In this document: one piece after another, positions 27,069 through 35,333 of the stretch | How positions within the stretch are numbered: the first letter of the stretch is position 1 | How the letters are laid out: the number at the start of each line of letters is the position of its first letter | DNA from: Flaviflexus huanghaiensis | GTDB lineage: Bacteria > Actinomycetota > Actinomycetes > Actinomycetales > Actinomycetaceae | Direction of reading: 5' to 3' | DNA length: 59,362 nt | NCBI RefSeq assembly: GCF_014118685.1 | Contig: NZ_JACFAK010000016.1 | Location: forward strand, 1 to 59,362 | Program-made: the position numbers and the translations under genes | Notes under the pieces: model-generated | The model's database searches: none | What the model was told of the DNA's origin: nothing | Seen by the model: the letters and a program-made list of their open reading frames with translations, nothing else

Positions 27069-28025
27069 TCACATGCATCCCGCTACGAGCGCGGCCGAGT
27101 AGGGCGCGAGCACACACGCTGTCACACCCGCGAGAACCGCGACCATCGACATCATGACGGCGGTGGGGAAGGCTCCTGCCGAGCCTCGGACCGGCGCGAC
27201 AAGCTGCTGCACGCGCTCCGGGCCCGCAATGTGAAGGACGCCCTCACGGTCTTCGCTCCGCTCGCCAATGGTCAGGAGGGCACTGACAACAGCAAGTGTC
27301 CCTGCCTTTTTTTGCGCAGCATTGTCGGCAGCGATCTCGATGTACGCGGGCAGGACACTGGCGGCCTCGCGAACGAGGGGAACAAAGGCGAGGACGGCCG
27401 TGACAGACTCGATGGTCGCAAGGATCCAATGGTGCCGTTGGTTGACATGAGCCTGCTCATGAGCAAGCACGGCCAGGACCTCTGATTCGTCAAGAGCCGC
27501 GATTGCACCGGTCGAGAGAATGATGCCTCCGTGTGAGGCCGAGAATGAAAAGGCGAGGAGGCGCTCGTCCGCAACCGCGGTCACCTCATATCCGGCAATC
27601 TCCCGTCGGATTCCCCGCACCCGGCTCGCCGCTACCCTCATGCCCCTTATTCGCCACCGGAGTTGAACGAGCACTGCGCCCGTCACGACAAATGCTGTGA
27701 TCGCCGACCCCGCCAGGAGGAGCACCGTCGGGATTGGGCTGGCTCCGACGACGTCGCCGAACGGGTTGGCGGCGCTAATGCAGCGCTGACAGACCTCGGT
27801 GGCGCCGGTAGGGAGGACCGTTGGTCCCGCGAGGAGCCATGCCCCAAGCGGACCAGCACTGAACATTGCCGCTGGCCACAGCAGAGCGGACCCGGCAAGC
27901 ACAGAGATCGCGAGCCGCGGAACCCGGACAAGGAGCGGTGCGGAGCCGCGTATGAGTCGCGGCCCTGCAAGGGCCGAGCCGACAACCGCGAGCGCGAAGG
28001 CCCCGGCGAGCGCTAGCCCGGTCAC
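27069..28025 (-). CDS. M56 family membrane metalloprotease (BlaR1-like, no penicillin-sensor domain)
   Basis: A 318-residue membrane protease. About four membrane spans surround the zinc site HEQAH (189-193), with Glu230 in YIEIAADNA as third ligand. BlaR1/MecR1 proteins carry a C-terminal extracellular penicillin-binding sensor; here only a final membrane span follows, as in Mycobacterium tuberculosis Rv1845c. The GTG start at 28025 overlaps the blaI-like stop (GTGA). By analogy it would cleave the adjacent BlaI repressor after an unknown signal. Two cysteines in EVCQRCIS (79 and 82) lie in a loop between spans 2 and 3 and might sense thiol status; this is inference. Confidence 0.82.
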   Translation of the reverse strand: MTGLALAGAFALAVVGSALAGPRLIRGSAPLLVRVPRLAISVLAGSALLWPAAMFSAGPLGAWLLAGPTVLPTGATEVCQRCISAANPFGDVVGASPIPTVLLLAGSAITAFVVTGAVLVQLRWRIRGMRVAASRVRGIRREIAGYEVTAVADERLLAFSFSASHGGIILSTGAIAALDESEVLAVLAHEQAHVNQRHHWILATIESVTAVLAFVPLVREAASVLPAYIEIAADNAAQKKAGTLAVVSALLTIGERSEDREGVLHIAGPERVQQLVAPVRGSAGAFPTAVMMSMVAVLAGVTACVLAPYSAALVAGCM

Positions 28026-28393
28026 CGTTGGGCGCCCTTTGTCTTGAGGAAATTCCGCAAGAGATCCCTGTCGGTTTCGGAGATCGATTCGACGAATTGG
28101 AGGATCGATGATGCTCGGTCGCGGCTGCCTCGCAGCACGCACGCCATCTGACTTGCCTCGTACTCCGCACGCGTCATGGCGACCGAGTAGGTCGTGCACC
28201 GCCGGAATCGGGAGATGGTGACCATGCCCTTGCGGTCGAGGTTGCTCAGAACCGTCGCGATCGTTGTGTAGGCGGGATTCGAGGCGATGTGGGAGATGAT
28301 GTCGCGGATCGTGCTCGGCCCCTCGTCCCACAGGACGTCCATGACCTGAGCCTCAAGAGCACCCAGACGAATTGGTTCCTCGGCTTCTATCAC
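28022..28393 (-). CDS. BlaI/MecI/CopY family repressor
   Basis: A 123-residue winged-helix regulator. LGALEAQVMDVLWDEG leads into the HTH, and NPAYTTIATVLSNLDRKG is the recognition helix and wing, both standard for BlaI. The C-terminal helices provide dimerisation and the expected cleavage segment. The GTG start at 28393 is supported by the homology start and by CGAGGTG upstream; it overlaps the stop of the preceding membrane-protein gene. Its likely targets are the two dyads at 28910-28943, which would control both divergent operons. Confidence 0.88.
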   Translation of the reverse strand: MIEAEEPIRLGALEAQVMDVLWDEGPSTIRDIISHIASNPAYTTIATVLSNLDRKGMVTISRFRRCTTYSVAMTRAEYEASQMACVLRGSRDRASSILQFVESISETDRDLLRNFLKTKGAQR

Positions 28394-28887
28394 GTCTGCA
28401 CCTCGGTGGGGCAGGCGACCTGGCCCCGCAAACGCCACACGAGTGCGACGCCGGTGAGGGCGAGTGCTCCGATCGCGAGGACCGGCTGGAACGGGGCGAA
28501 CCATGTGATGGCGCCGGAATAGCCCAGGGCAAGGAGTGCGATCTTGTTGCACACGGGACAGCCGACAGCGAACCAGGCAAGCGCTGTGCCGATCACCCCG
28601 AATCTGCTCGATTTCTCGTCGGAACGGTCACCGGAGACATAGGTCGCGACGAGCATGCCGGAGAAGATCGACGTGAGGATCCACACCGGATAGTTCCACC
28701 AGACGGGCGGAATGTCCCGGCCAAAGATTGGGTTGGGAATGAGAACCGTGGCGATACCGATGAGAAGGGCGATGCCGATGCTCGCGGCAAGCGCGACAGC
28801 GAACTGGCGACCCGTCCACCCACGCAGGGCAGTCACGAGCTGATTGCGCGTTCCGCGGGGGCCGCTGAGAAGGTCTGTCGACGTCAT
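28390..28887 (-). CDS. Four-span membrane protein with GCPVCN motif, candidate thiol-redox partner
   Basis: A 165-residue protein with hydrophobic spans at about 28-50, 66-86, 96-118 and 133-152. The motif GCPVCN puts Cys110 and Cys113 in a CxxC at the third span, and Cys159 lies in the C-terminal tail. I do not recognise a named family; similar small membrane proteins occur beside DsbA or MauE-like genes, and a CxxC in a membrane helix recalls VKOR/DsbB. It is the first gene of an operon with blaI and the M56 protease and is divergent from DsbA-CcdA, so a role in the thiol relay is inferred. Its promoter (-35 TTGACG, -10 CAGAAT) ends six bases before the ATG, so its mRNA may be leaderless. 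Confidence 0.75.
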   Translation of the reverse strand: MTSTDLLSGPRGTRNQLVTALRGWTGRQFAVALAASIGIALLIGIATVLIPNPIFGRDIPPVWWNYPVWILTSIFSGMLVATYVSGDRSDEKSSRFGVIGTALAWFAVGCPVCNKIALLALGYSGAITWFAPFQPVLAIGALALTGVALVWRLRGQVACPTEVQT

Positions 28888-28893
28888 GCTGTG

Positions 28894-28943
28894 ATTCTGT
28901 CACACTCTCGACTATCGTCAATAGTCGACTATGCTGAATAGTC
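28894..28943. promoter_or_regulatory. Divergent promoter with two tandem dyad operators
   Basis: Two adjacent 17-bp dyads of form GACTAT-N5-ATAGTC occupy 28910-28926 and 28927-28943. On the minus strand TTGACG (inside the first dyad) and CAGAAT (28899-28894) are 16 bp apart and drive the GCPVCN-BlaI-M56 operon. On the plus strand TATGCT (28930-28935, inside the second dyad) is a -10 candidate for the DsbA operon. The ACTA...TAGT core resembles BlaI/CopY operators. Confidence 0.75.
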
Positions 28944-28966
28944 GACCAAGCCAGATCGGAGATCTC

Positions 28967-29677
28967 ATGTCCCCACGGACCGCCGCGCGGCCTGCCGTGC
29001 TCGTCCCCCTCATCGTCCTCCTCATCGCCGCCGCACTCATCATCGCCGTTCTCGCACGCGGCGGGGACAGTGACGGCGCGAAGGCCGAGGAAGCACGGAG
29101 CTCCGCACCCACGGAGGTGCAGGGCCCCTCGACGCCCGACTATTCGACGGCCGAGCGCAGGCAGGAGGGCGATCCGCTCGCGATTGGCCCGATCGATGCG
29201 CCAGTCGTCATGGTCGCCTTCTCCGACTACCAGTGCCCGTTCTGTGCGCGGTGGACAGACCAGACACTGCCGAGCATGCTCGACTACGTCAATGCTGGCC
29301 AACTTCGGATTGAATGGCGGGATCTCTCCGTATTTGGTGAAGACTCCGAACGAGCCGCCCTCGCCGCGTACGCAGCTGGCCAGCAGGGTGCGTTCTGGGA
29401 GTTCCACGACGCCCTGTTCGTCGGTGGGCAGGTCTCATCCAACCTTTCTCAGGACGCGCTCATCACCGTCGCCGACGAGCTTGGCCTGGACGTTGCACAG
29501 TTCACGGAAGATCTGACCTCGTCAGAAACCGCCCAGGCGGTTGCCGAAAACCAGCAGCTCGGCATCGACCTCGGCGTCTATTCGACGCCCGTGTTCTTCA
29601 TCAACGGTCAGCCGGTCGTCGGGGCCCAGCCGACCGAGGTGTTCACCTCGGCGGTCGATACGGCGCTCGCGGAGTAG
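28967..29677 (+). CDS. Membrane-anchored DsbA-like thiol oxidoreductase
   Basis: A 236-residue protein with an N-terminal membrane anchor (about 11-30) and a disordered linker to about 70, then a thioredoxin-fold DsbA domain. The active site is CPFC (Cys90, Cys93) in SDYQCPFCARW, and the cis-proline loop is YSTPVFFINGQP. It acts outside the membrane to form or exchange disulfides. The start at 28967 is preceded by GGAGAT; an ATG at 28931 lies within the operator. It is followed three bases later by a CcdA-like gene. Confidence 0.9.
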   Translation: MSPRTAARPAVLVPLIVLLIAAALIIAVLARGGDSDGAKAEEARSSAPTEVQGPSTPDYSTAERRQEGDPLAIGPIDAPVVMVAFSDYQCPFCARWTDQTLPSMLDYVNAGQLRIEWRDLSVFGEDSERAALAAYAAGQQGAFWEFHDALFVGGQVSSNLSQDALITVADELGLDVAQFTEDLTSSETAQAVAENQQLGIDLGVYSTPVFFINGQPVVGAQPTEVFTSAVDTALAE

Positions 29678-29679
29678 TC

Positions 29680-30606
29680 ATGGACGTCGGTTTCGTCACT
29701 GCATTCCTCGGCGGTGTTCTCGCCCTGCTGTCGCCGTGTGCCGCTCTGCTCCTGCCATCGTTCTTCGCCTCCACGGTCAACTCGGGAACGAAGCTCCTCC
29801 TTCATACCGGCGTGTTTTATGGCGGGTTGCTTGTCATTCTCGTGCCGCTCGGCGTCGGCGCCGGAGCCTTCGGCTCCCTATTCCTCACCCATAGGACCGA
29901 GCTCATCACCGTATCCTCACTCCTTCTCATCGTCCTCGGCATCGCACAGATCTTCGGCTTCGGCTTTGACCCGTCGAAGGTCATCCCGGGTCAGTCCGTC
30001 GCCCGCGGCTACTCCGCATCGGCAACTGGGCTCGCCAAGACGTTCCTCCTCGGGACGACAAGCGGGGTTGCAGGGTTCTGCGCCGGTCCGATCCTCGGTG
30101 CGGTCCTCACGGTTGCGGCGGCGAGCGGCGACGGCGTCACCGCTGGCCTGCTCCTCGCTGTTTACGGTGCTGGCATGGTCGTTCCGCTCCTCATTATCGT
30201 CGCTCTTTGGCGCCCGCTCGGCGGGCGCGGCCGTTCACTCCTCAGGGGACGCGGCTTCACAATCGGACGACTGCGATTCCATACGACATCGGTCCTTGCC
30301 GGGCTTCTTATCATCGCCACCGGCATCCTCTTCTGGACGACGAACGGGCTCGTCGGGATGCCAGAGATCATCTCCGCTGACACACAGGTGCGACTTCAAG
30401 AGGGCGCGGGAATCCTCGCGAACCCCATCGTCGACATTGCCGCGATCCTTGCGGTTGCCGTCCTCATCACGGCGATCTGGTTTGCTCGACGGACGAAGAA
30501 CCCCGACGGTCCGAGCGATCCAAAATTCGCAGGTTCTCACGTGAACGTCGCAGGTGAGAATCAGCCAATCCGCAACATCATCACACCGAGAGAGACGTCC
30601 TCATGA
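29680..30606 (+). CDS. CcdA/DsbD-type transmembrane electron carrier
   Basis: A 308-residue protein with about seven membrane spans. The two redox cysteines characteristic of CcdA are visible: Cys20 in LLSPCAALLLP and Cys134 in VAGFCAGPILG, each at the start of a span. Such proteins pass electrons from cytoplasmic thioredoxin to extracytoplasmic thiol proteins. It sits directly between the DsbA-like gene and a lipoprotein gene, so it probably keeps one of them reduced. No ResA/ResB cytochrome c assembly genes are adjacent. The last 50 residues are a charged cytoplasmic tail. Confidence 0.88.
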   Translation: MDVGFVTAFLGGVLALLSPCAALLLPSFFASTVNSGTKLLLHTGVFYGGLLVILVPLGVGAGAFGSLFLTHRTELITVSSLLLIVLGIAQIFGFGFDPSKVIPGQSVARGYSASATGLAKTFLLGTTSGVAGFCAGPILGAVLTVAAASGDGVTAGLLLAVYGAGMVVPLLIIVALWRPLGGRGRSLLRGRGFTIGRLRFHTTSVLAGLLIIATGILFWTTNGLVGMPEIISADTQVRLQEGAGILANPIVDIAAILAVAVLITAIWFARRTKNPDGPSDPKFAGSHVNVAGENQPIRNIITPRETSS

Positions 30607-31706
30607 CACGACCGACACGGACGAGACGGGCCGCGGCTTTGCTCGCGGTAACTGCCGTCCTTCTCGCTGCCTGTAACTCCGCGCCCGATGTGAACCGGGA
30701 CGTCTCGACCGAGAACGCGAGCCAGGAACCAATCGACACATCGGACCTGAATGTGCCGATTTCTATCGACGGCCTCGACGTGCTCGACCCGGGCTGGGAC
30801 CTTCCTCCGCAGTTCGCGGACGGCATCTACCTCTCGGCGGCCGAACAGGATGACGTCCTCGCGTTCAGCGCACTATCGATCAATGGCGAGGTTCTCTGGT
30901 CAACTGAGCGGCCTGCCTCCTTCACTGACTTCGTCCTTACAGCGTCGAGCGATGGCACTGCCGTTGCTGTCCTGCTGGATGAGGGGGAATCGACAGATCT
31001 TTCGGCCCGCGCCTATGATCTGCGATCGGGCGACAGCTTGTGGGGCCCTGTCGACGTCCCGGGTTCCTTCGCTGGCCCCGGTCTCATTTTCACCGGCGAA
31101 GAGCGTTTCACCATCGACCCGGACGACGGCAACATCGTCGCCGGCCCCTACATCGCCGAACACGCGGGCACTCTCCTCAGCGTTGAGGGCAGGACTCTCA
31201 GCGCTACAGATTCCTCGGGATCCGTTTTATGGGAGGTTGGTGCTGACGAGCAGGACGCGGAGTGGATTGGGACGGCGGGGGCCTATGTTCTCCTGAAACA
31301 GAATGACAAGCCCGGCCGGGTCATCGATGCTGCGACCGGCCACACCATCGCCGATTCCATCACGAGCGCCGGCGTCGATCCATCAACCGACACTCTTGTC
31401 GTTCGCGATGAGAGTGCGTTGCACGCGTATGGAAATGGCGCGGTACTGTGGTCGCTGACAATCGGGCCAGACACTGAGCTGGTCAGCGTGGGCGGGATCT
31501 TCGCTTACCTCCGGGAAGGCGATGCCGTCCGGGTCCACAACGTCCTCACGGGAGCGGTCGCACAGGCATATTACGCGGATGGTGAGGGCACTGTCCTCGT
31601 CCCGGCCCACGTGACACCGCAGGGCGCGGCACTTCTCCACGGACCGGATGGTGGCTACCTGCTCGCTGCCGTTCCCGAGCAACCCACTGGCGCACCCGCG
31701 CCCTAA
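30603..31706 (+). CDS. Lipoprotein with PQQ/beta-propeller-like repeats
   Basis: A 367-residue predicted lipoprotein: the signal ends in VLLAAC with Cys24. The rest contains repeated short strands such as GEVLWSTERP, SGSVLWEVGAD and GNGAVLWSLTIGP at spaced intervals, typical of PQQ-like beta-propellers. No PQQ-binding residues are evident. Its start overlaps the CcdA-like stop (ATGA), tying it to the thiol module. A role as a scaffold or substrate of the relay is possible; none is known to me. Confidence 0.75.
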   Translation: MTRPTRTRRAAALLAVTAVLLAACNSAPDVNRDVSTENASQEPIDTSDLNVPISIDGLDVLDPGWDLPPQFADGIYLSAAEQDDVLAFSALSINGEVLWSTERPASFTDFVLTASSDGTAVAVLLDEGESTDLSARAYDLRSGDSLWGPVDVPGSFAGPGLIFTGEERFTIDPDDGNIVAGPYIAEHAGTLLSVEGRTLSATDSSGSVLWEVGADEQDAEWIGTAGAYVLLKQNDKPGRVIDAATGHTIADSITSAGVDPSTDTLVVRDESALHAYGNGAVLWSLTIGPDTELVSVGGIFAYLREGDAVRVHNVLTGAVAQAYYADGEGTVLVPAHVTPQGAALLHGPDGGYLLAAVPEQPTGAPAP

Positions 31707-31716
31707 CAATCCGGCA

Positions 31717-33522
31717 CTATCCGTCGGCCTGCTCGGCCGCCCACAGCCACTCCTCCTCCAGATCTTCGATGTGCTGCTGAATGCGAGCGGCCTCGTCCGT
31801 GAGCTTGGCGAGTCGCTCGAAGTCGAGAGCGGCAACCACCTGTTCGTCCTGAACCTTGGCGAGAGCGTCCCGCTCCCGGGCGAGTTGCCGTTCCACCCTC
31901 GCCATCGTCTTCCGCGCTGCCCGGGCTCGTGCGGCATCGGACAGCGAGGGTTCGGGTTGCCTCTCAACGATGCCGTCGATAACCTCCTGAGCGGCTCTCA
32001 GCGTGAGGTATTCATCGATCCCGCCAGGCAGATGACGAACCTTGCCGTCGATGACCGCGACCTGGTGGTCCGTGATCCGCTCGAGCAGGTAGCGGTCGTG
32101 GGAAATAACGACGAGAGTGCCCGGCCAATCATCCAGCAAGTCCTCGATAGCGGACAGGGTGTCCGTGTCAAGATCGTTCGTTGGCTCATCCATGAGAAGG
32201 ACGTTCGGGATCGCCATGAGGAGTCTGATGAGCTGGAGCCGCCGACGCTCACCACCCGACAGTCGACTGACCTCGGTCCAAGCCCGTTCCCGAGTAAAGC
32301 CGAGACGCTCGACAAGCTGGCTCGCCGTCATCTCCTTGCCGCCGACGTCAATAGATGTCGCGATCGAGCTGACAGATTCGACAACCCTCATGTCACCGAC
32401 CTCGTCGAGCTCGGTCGTGTGCTGGGATAGTTCGGCGAGCTGGACCGTCTTGCCTCGCTTGACGCGCCCAGCTGTCGGCTGGAGCCTCCCCGCAATAAGT
32501 CCGAGGAGGGTGGATTTCCCCGATCCGTTCGCGCCGATAATGCCGAGCCGCTCCCCCGGGCCGAGGCGCAGCGTTGTCCCCTCAAGGACGGTCTTCTCAC
32601 CGTAGGAAAATTCGATATCCTCGAGGTCGATGACGTCCTTCCCAAGCCGAGCAGTCGCCATCTTCGTGAGTTCAACCCGGTCCCGGGGCGCTGGCTCATT
32701 GGCGATGAGCTCGTTCGCTGCCTCGATCCTGAACTTCGGCTTCGCGGTTCGGGCCGGTGCGCCTCTGCGCAGCCAGGCGAGTTCCTTTCTCAGAAGGTTC
32801 GCGCGCTTCGATTCTGCCTGGGTGCGCTGGCGTTCACGCTCAGCGCGGGCAAGGACGTACGCGGCGTAACCGCCCTCGTACTGTTCGACCCGGCCGGGTC
32901 GCGGGTTGCGACCGCCAGCACCATCGTGTCCGGGAACGACCTCCCACATGCGCTCGCACACGGCGTCGAGGAACCAGCGGTCGTGGGTGACGGTGACAAG
33001 TGCGCCCTTGCCACGGGAGAAGCGCTCGTTGAGGTAGTGGTGGAGGAAGTCGACGCCGTCGACATCGAGATGGTTCGTCGGCTCATCGAGAATGATGAGG
33101 TCTGCATCGGTCGTCAGCACAGAGCACAGCGCCACCCGTCGACGCTGGCCGCCGGAAAGCTCGGTGACACTCCAGTCGAGGTCAACATCTGGGATGAGGC
33201 CAGCATGAAGGTCACGGATTGCCCGTTCCGATGCCCACTCGTGCTCGGAAGCAGAGCCATGGATTGCTTCCCGCACGGTCGTGTCCGGCAGGTCATCCTT
33301 CTGGGATAGGACCGCTGAGCGGAGTGTGCCCGCGTGGGTCACTCGCCCTTCGTCGGCTTCGAGCTCGCCCGTTATGAGCCGAAGGAGGGTGGACTTGCCG
33401 CCACCGTTGGGCCCGACCACGCCGACTCTCGCACCATCGTCCAACCCAAGGGTGATGTCGCCCAAGATCGGCCGAGAGCCGAGCGTGATCCCAACATCCT
33501 CCAACGACAGCAGGTGAGCCAT
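31717..33522 (-). CDS. ABC-F family ATPase (ribosome-associated type)
   Basis: A 601-residue protein with two ABC domains and no membrane spans. The first has GPNGGGKST and LSGGQRRRVAL. The second has GANGSGKST and LSGGERRRLQL. A charged linker of about 80 residues separates them, and a coiled-coil tail follows (about 525-600). This is the Uup/EttA-like architecture of factors that act on ribosomes or, in some cases, protect them from antibiotics. The start codon complement at 33520-33522 overlaps the ispE stop by one base. The order rsmA - ispE - ABC-F is typical of actinobacteria. Confidence 0.92.
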   Translation of the reverse strand: MAHLLSLEDVGITLGSRPILGDITLGLDDGARVGVVGPNGGGKSTLLRLITGELEADEGRVTHAGTLRSAVLSQKDDLPDTTVREAIHGSASEHEWASERAIRDLHAGLIPDVDLDWSVTELSGGQRRRVALCSVLTTDADLIILDEPTNHLDVDGVDFLHHYLNERFSRGKGALVTVTHDRWFLDAVCERMWEVVPGHDGAGGRNPRPGRVEQYEGGYAAYVLARAERERQRTQAESKRANLLRKELAWLRRGAPARTAKPKFRIEAANELIANEPAPRDRVELTKMATARLGKDVIDLEDIEFSYGEKTVLEGTTLRLGPGERLGIIGANGSGKSTLLGLIAGRLQPTAGRVKRGKTVQLAELSQHTTELDEVGDMRVVESVSSIATSIDVGGKEMTASQLVERLGFTRERAWTEVSRLSGGERRRLQLIRLLMAIPNVLLMDEPTNDLDTDTLSAIEDLLDDWPGTLVVISHDRYLLERITDHQVAVIDGKVRHLPGGIDEYLTLRAAQEVIDGIVERQPEPSLSDAARARAARKTMARVERQLARERDALAKVQDEQVVAALDFERLAKLTDEAARIQQHIEDLEEEWLWAAEQADG

Positions 33523-34460
33523 CAGCTGCTCCTCACGATATGTGCGCCAGCGGCCGGACCATCTGCCCGAACCGCACGCAGTCCTTCTGACGTCAGCTGT
33601 TTCGCGAGAGAATCGGCGGCTGCGACGCTCTCACACAGCACTCCGATCGTAGGTCCAGAACCTGAAAGGACCGTGGCAACGCCCGTTCCGGCCACACGAT
33701 CAAACCGCTCCTTCAAGTCTGGCCGCAACGTGAAGGCAGGCTCTTCGAGATCGTTCATAAGAAGTCCGGCCAGGTTCGTGACTGACGGAGATCGGAGCGC
33801 CGACATGAGCTCGTCGACGTCGGCTGGCGCATGAGGCTCGGGTTTAAGCTCGTCGTAGCGGCGGAACACGGCAGGTGTCGACAGCCCCTCATCGTCAAGA
33901 ACAAGCACCCACGACTGGAAAGCACCCGGTTTGATCGCATGCAGATCCTCACCCCGGGACACTCCGAGGGCGAGCCCTCCCATGAGCATGAACGGAACAT
34001 CGGATCCGAGCTCGGCCGCGAGTTCGTGCAGCTCTTCGCGCGGAAGGTCGAGCCCCCAGAGGGCATTGAGAGCAACGAGGGTGCCAGCCGCATCCGCACT
34101 CCCGCCCGCGAGTCCGCCTGCGACCGGGATTCCCTTATGTATCGCGATATCGGCGCCGCGGCTCGTCCCGGTGTGCGATTGAAGGGCACGGGCTGCCTTC
34201 AGTGCGAGGTTGTTGTCGTCAACCTCAAGCTCAATACCGGTGATCGTGAGAGAAAGCCCTTCTGCGGGTTTAACGACGATCGCGTCCCACAGGTCGAGCG
34301 CACAGAACACCGTCTGTAGGGGGTGGAACCCATCCGAGCGCGGACCACCGACTCGAAGGGCCAGATTGATCTTCGCGGGAGCCTGAGCGTGGACGGTATG
34401 CACCTCATCAGGATACGCAATATGGGGTGTCTCAGCCGGACCTTCGGGCCCAATCGCCAT
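33522..34460 (-). CDS. ispE: 4-diphosphocytidyl-2-C-methyl-D-erythritol kinase
   Basis: A GHMP kinase of the MEP isoprenoid pathway, 312 residues. PAKINLAL (29-36) carries the catalytic Lys, and GGLAGGSADAAG (about 114-125) is the ATP-binding loop with the catalytic Asp. The C-terminal SGSGPTIGVL completes the GHMP fold. The first 20 residues are longer than usual, so a GTG at VHTVHAQ may be the real start. It begins 9 bp after rsmA. Confidence 0.92.
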   Translation of the reverse strand: MAIGPEGPAETPHIAYPDEVHTVHAQAPAKINLALRVGGPRSDGFHPLQTVFCALDLWDAIVVKPAEGLSLTITGIELEVDDNNLALKAARALQSHTGTSRGADIAIHKGIPVAGGLAGGSADAAGTLVALNALWGLDLPREELHELAAELGSDVPFMLMGGLALGVSRGEDLHAIKPGAFQSWVLVLDDEGLSTPAVFRRYDELKPEPHAPADVDELMSALRSPSVTNLAGLLMNDLEEPAFTLRPDLKERFDRVAGTGVATVLSGSGPTIGVLCESVAAADSLAKQLTSEGLRAVRADGPAAGAHIVRSS

Positions 34461-34469
34461 CGGTGAAAT

Positions 34470-35333
34470 CTATGCCTCAGCGTTGGCGATGGCGACGAAA
34501 TCATCGATCGTCAGCGTCTCCCCACGGCGCTGGGGATCGATGCCAGCCGCACGTAGCCGCTCTTCGGCGCGAGCCGCGCTACCCGCCCAGGACGCGAGTG
34601 CCTGCCGCAAGGTTTTCCGCCGCTGCGAAAATGCGGCGTCGATGACGGCAAACACCGCTACCCGATCAGCACTCGGTTCGCGCCGCCTGTCAAAGCGCAC
34701 GAGCGCTGAGTCAACATTCGGCACGGGCCAGAAGACACTCCGTGAAATGAGGGGACCGCGAGTCGCCTCTGCATACCACGCGGCTTTCACCGACGGCACT
34801 CCATAGACCCGTGATCCGGGCGGAGCTGCGAGGCGCTCCGCCACTTCAAGCTGGACCATGACATCGACAACCGTGAGGGAGGGAAGCACCTCAAACGCGG
34901 TGAGAAGAGCAGGAACCGCCACGTTGTACGGCAGGTTCGCGACGAGGAATGTCGGGACCATACGGTCGAGCGCAGGCGGGACGGCGAGCTCGTGATCGGC
35001 CAGCTTGAGCGCGTCGAACTGTGCGACAGCAAAACGCTCCGGACGATCGTGCCGGGCCGCAACCGTTTCCGGAAGAGCTGATGCGAGGACGGGATCGATC
35101 TCGATCGCTGACACATAGGCCCCCGCCTCTAAGAGTGCGAGGGTCAGTGAGCCGAGCCCAGGGCCAATCTCGAGGACATGATCGCCCACGCAAACGCCAG
35201 CGTGGGACACGATCTTGCGGACCGTGCCCCCATCGCCGACGAAATTTTGTCCGAGCGTTTTGGTGGGACGTATGCCGAGCCTGTCGCTCAGCGTTCTTAT
35301 GTCACTCGGGGTGAGAAGATTAGTACCAGCCAC
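34470..35333 (-). CDS. rsmA: 16S rRNA (adenine-N6,N6)-dimethyltransferase
   Basis: The 287-residue KsgA enzyme dimethylates two adjacent adenines near the 3' end of 16S rRNA. Motif I is VLEIGPGLGSLT, motif IV is NLPYNVAVP (NxPY), and the RNA-binding C-terminal domain holds SQRRKTLRQAL. Its start overlaps the end of the G5/transglycosylase gene by 14 bp, so it is probably transcribed with it. Confidence 0.95.
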   Translation of the reverse strand: MAGTNLLTPSDIRTLSDRLGIRPTKTLGQNFVGDGGTVRKIVSHAGVCVGDHVLEIGPGLGSLTLALLEAGAYVSAIEIDPVLASALPETVAARHDRPERFAVAQFDALKLADHELAVPPALDRMVPTFLVANLPYNVAVPALLTAFEVLPSLTVVDVMVQLEVAERLAAPPGSRVYGVPSVKAAWYAEATRGPLISRSVFWPVPNVDSALVRFDRRREPSADRVAVFAVIDAAFSQRRKTLRQALASWAGSAARAEERLRAAGIDPQRRGETLTIDDFVAIANAEA

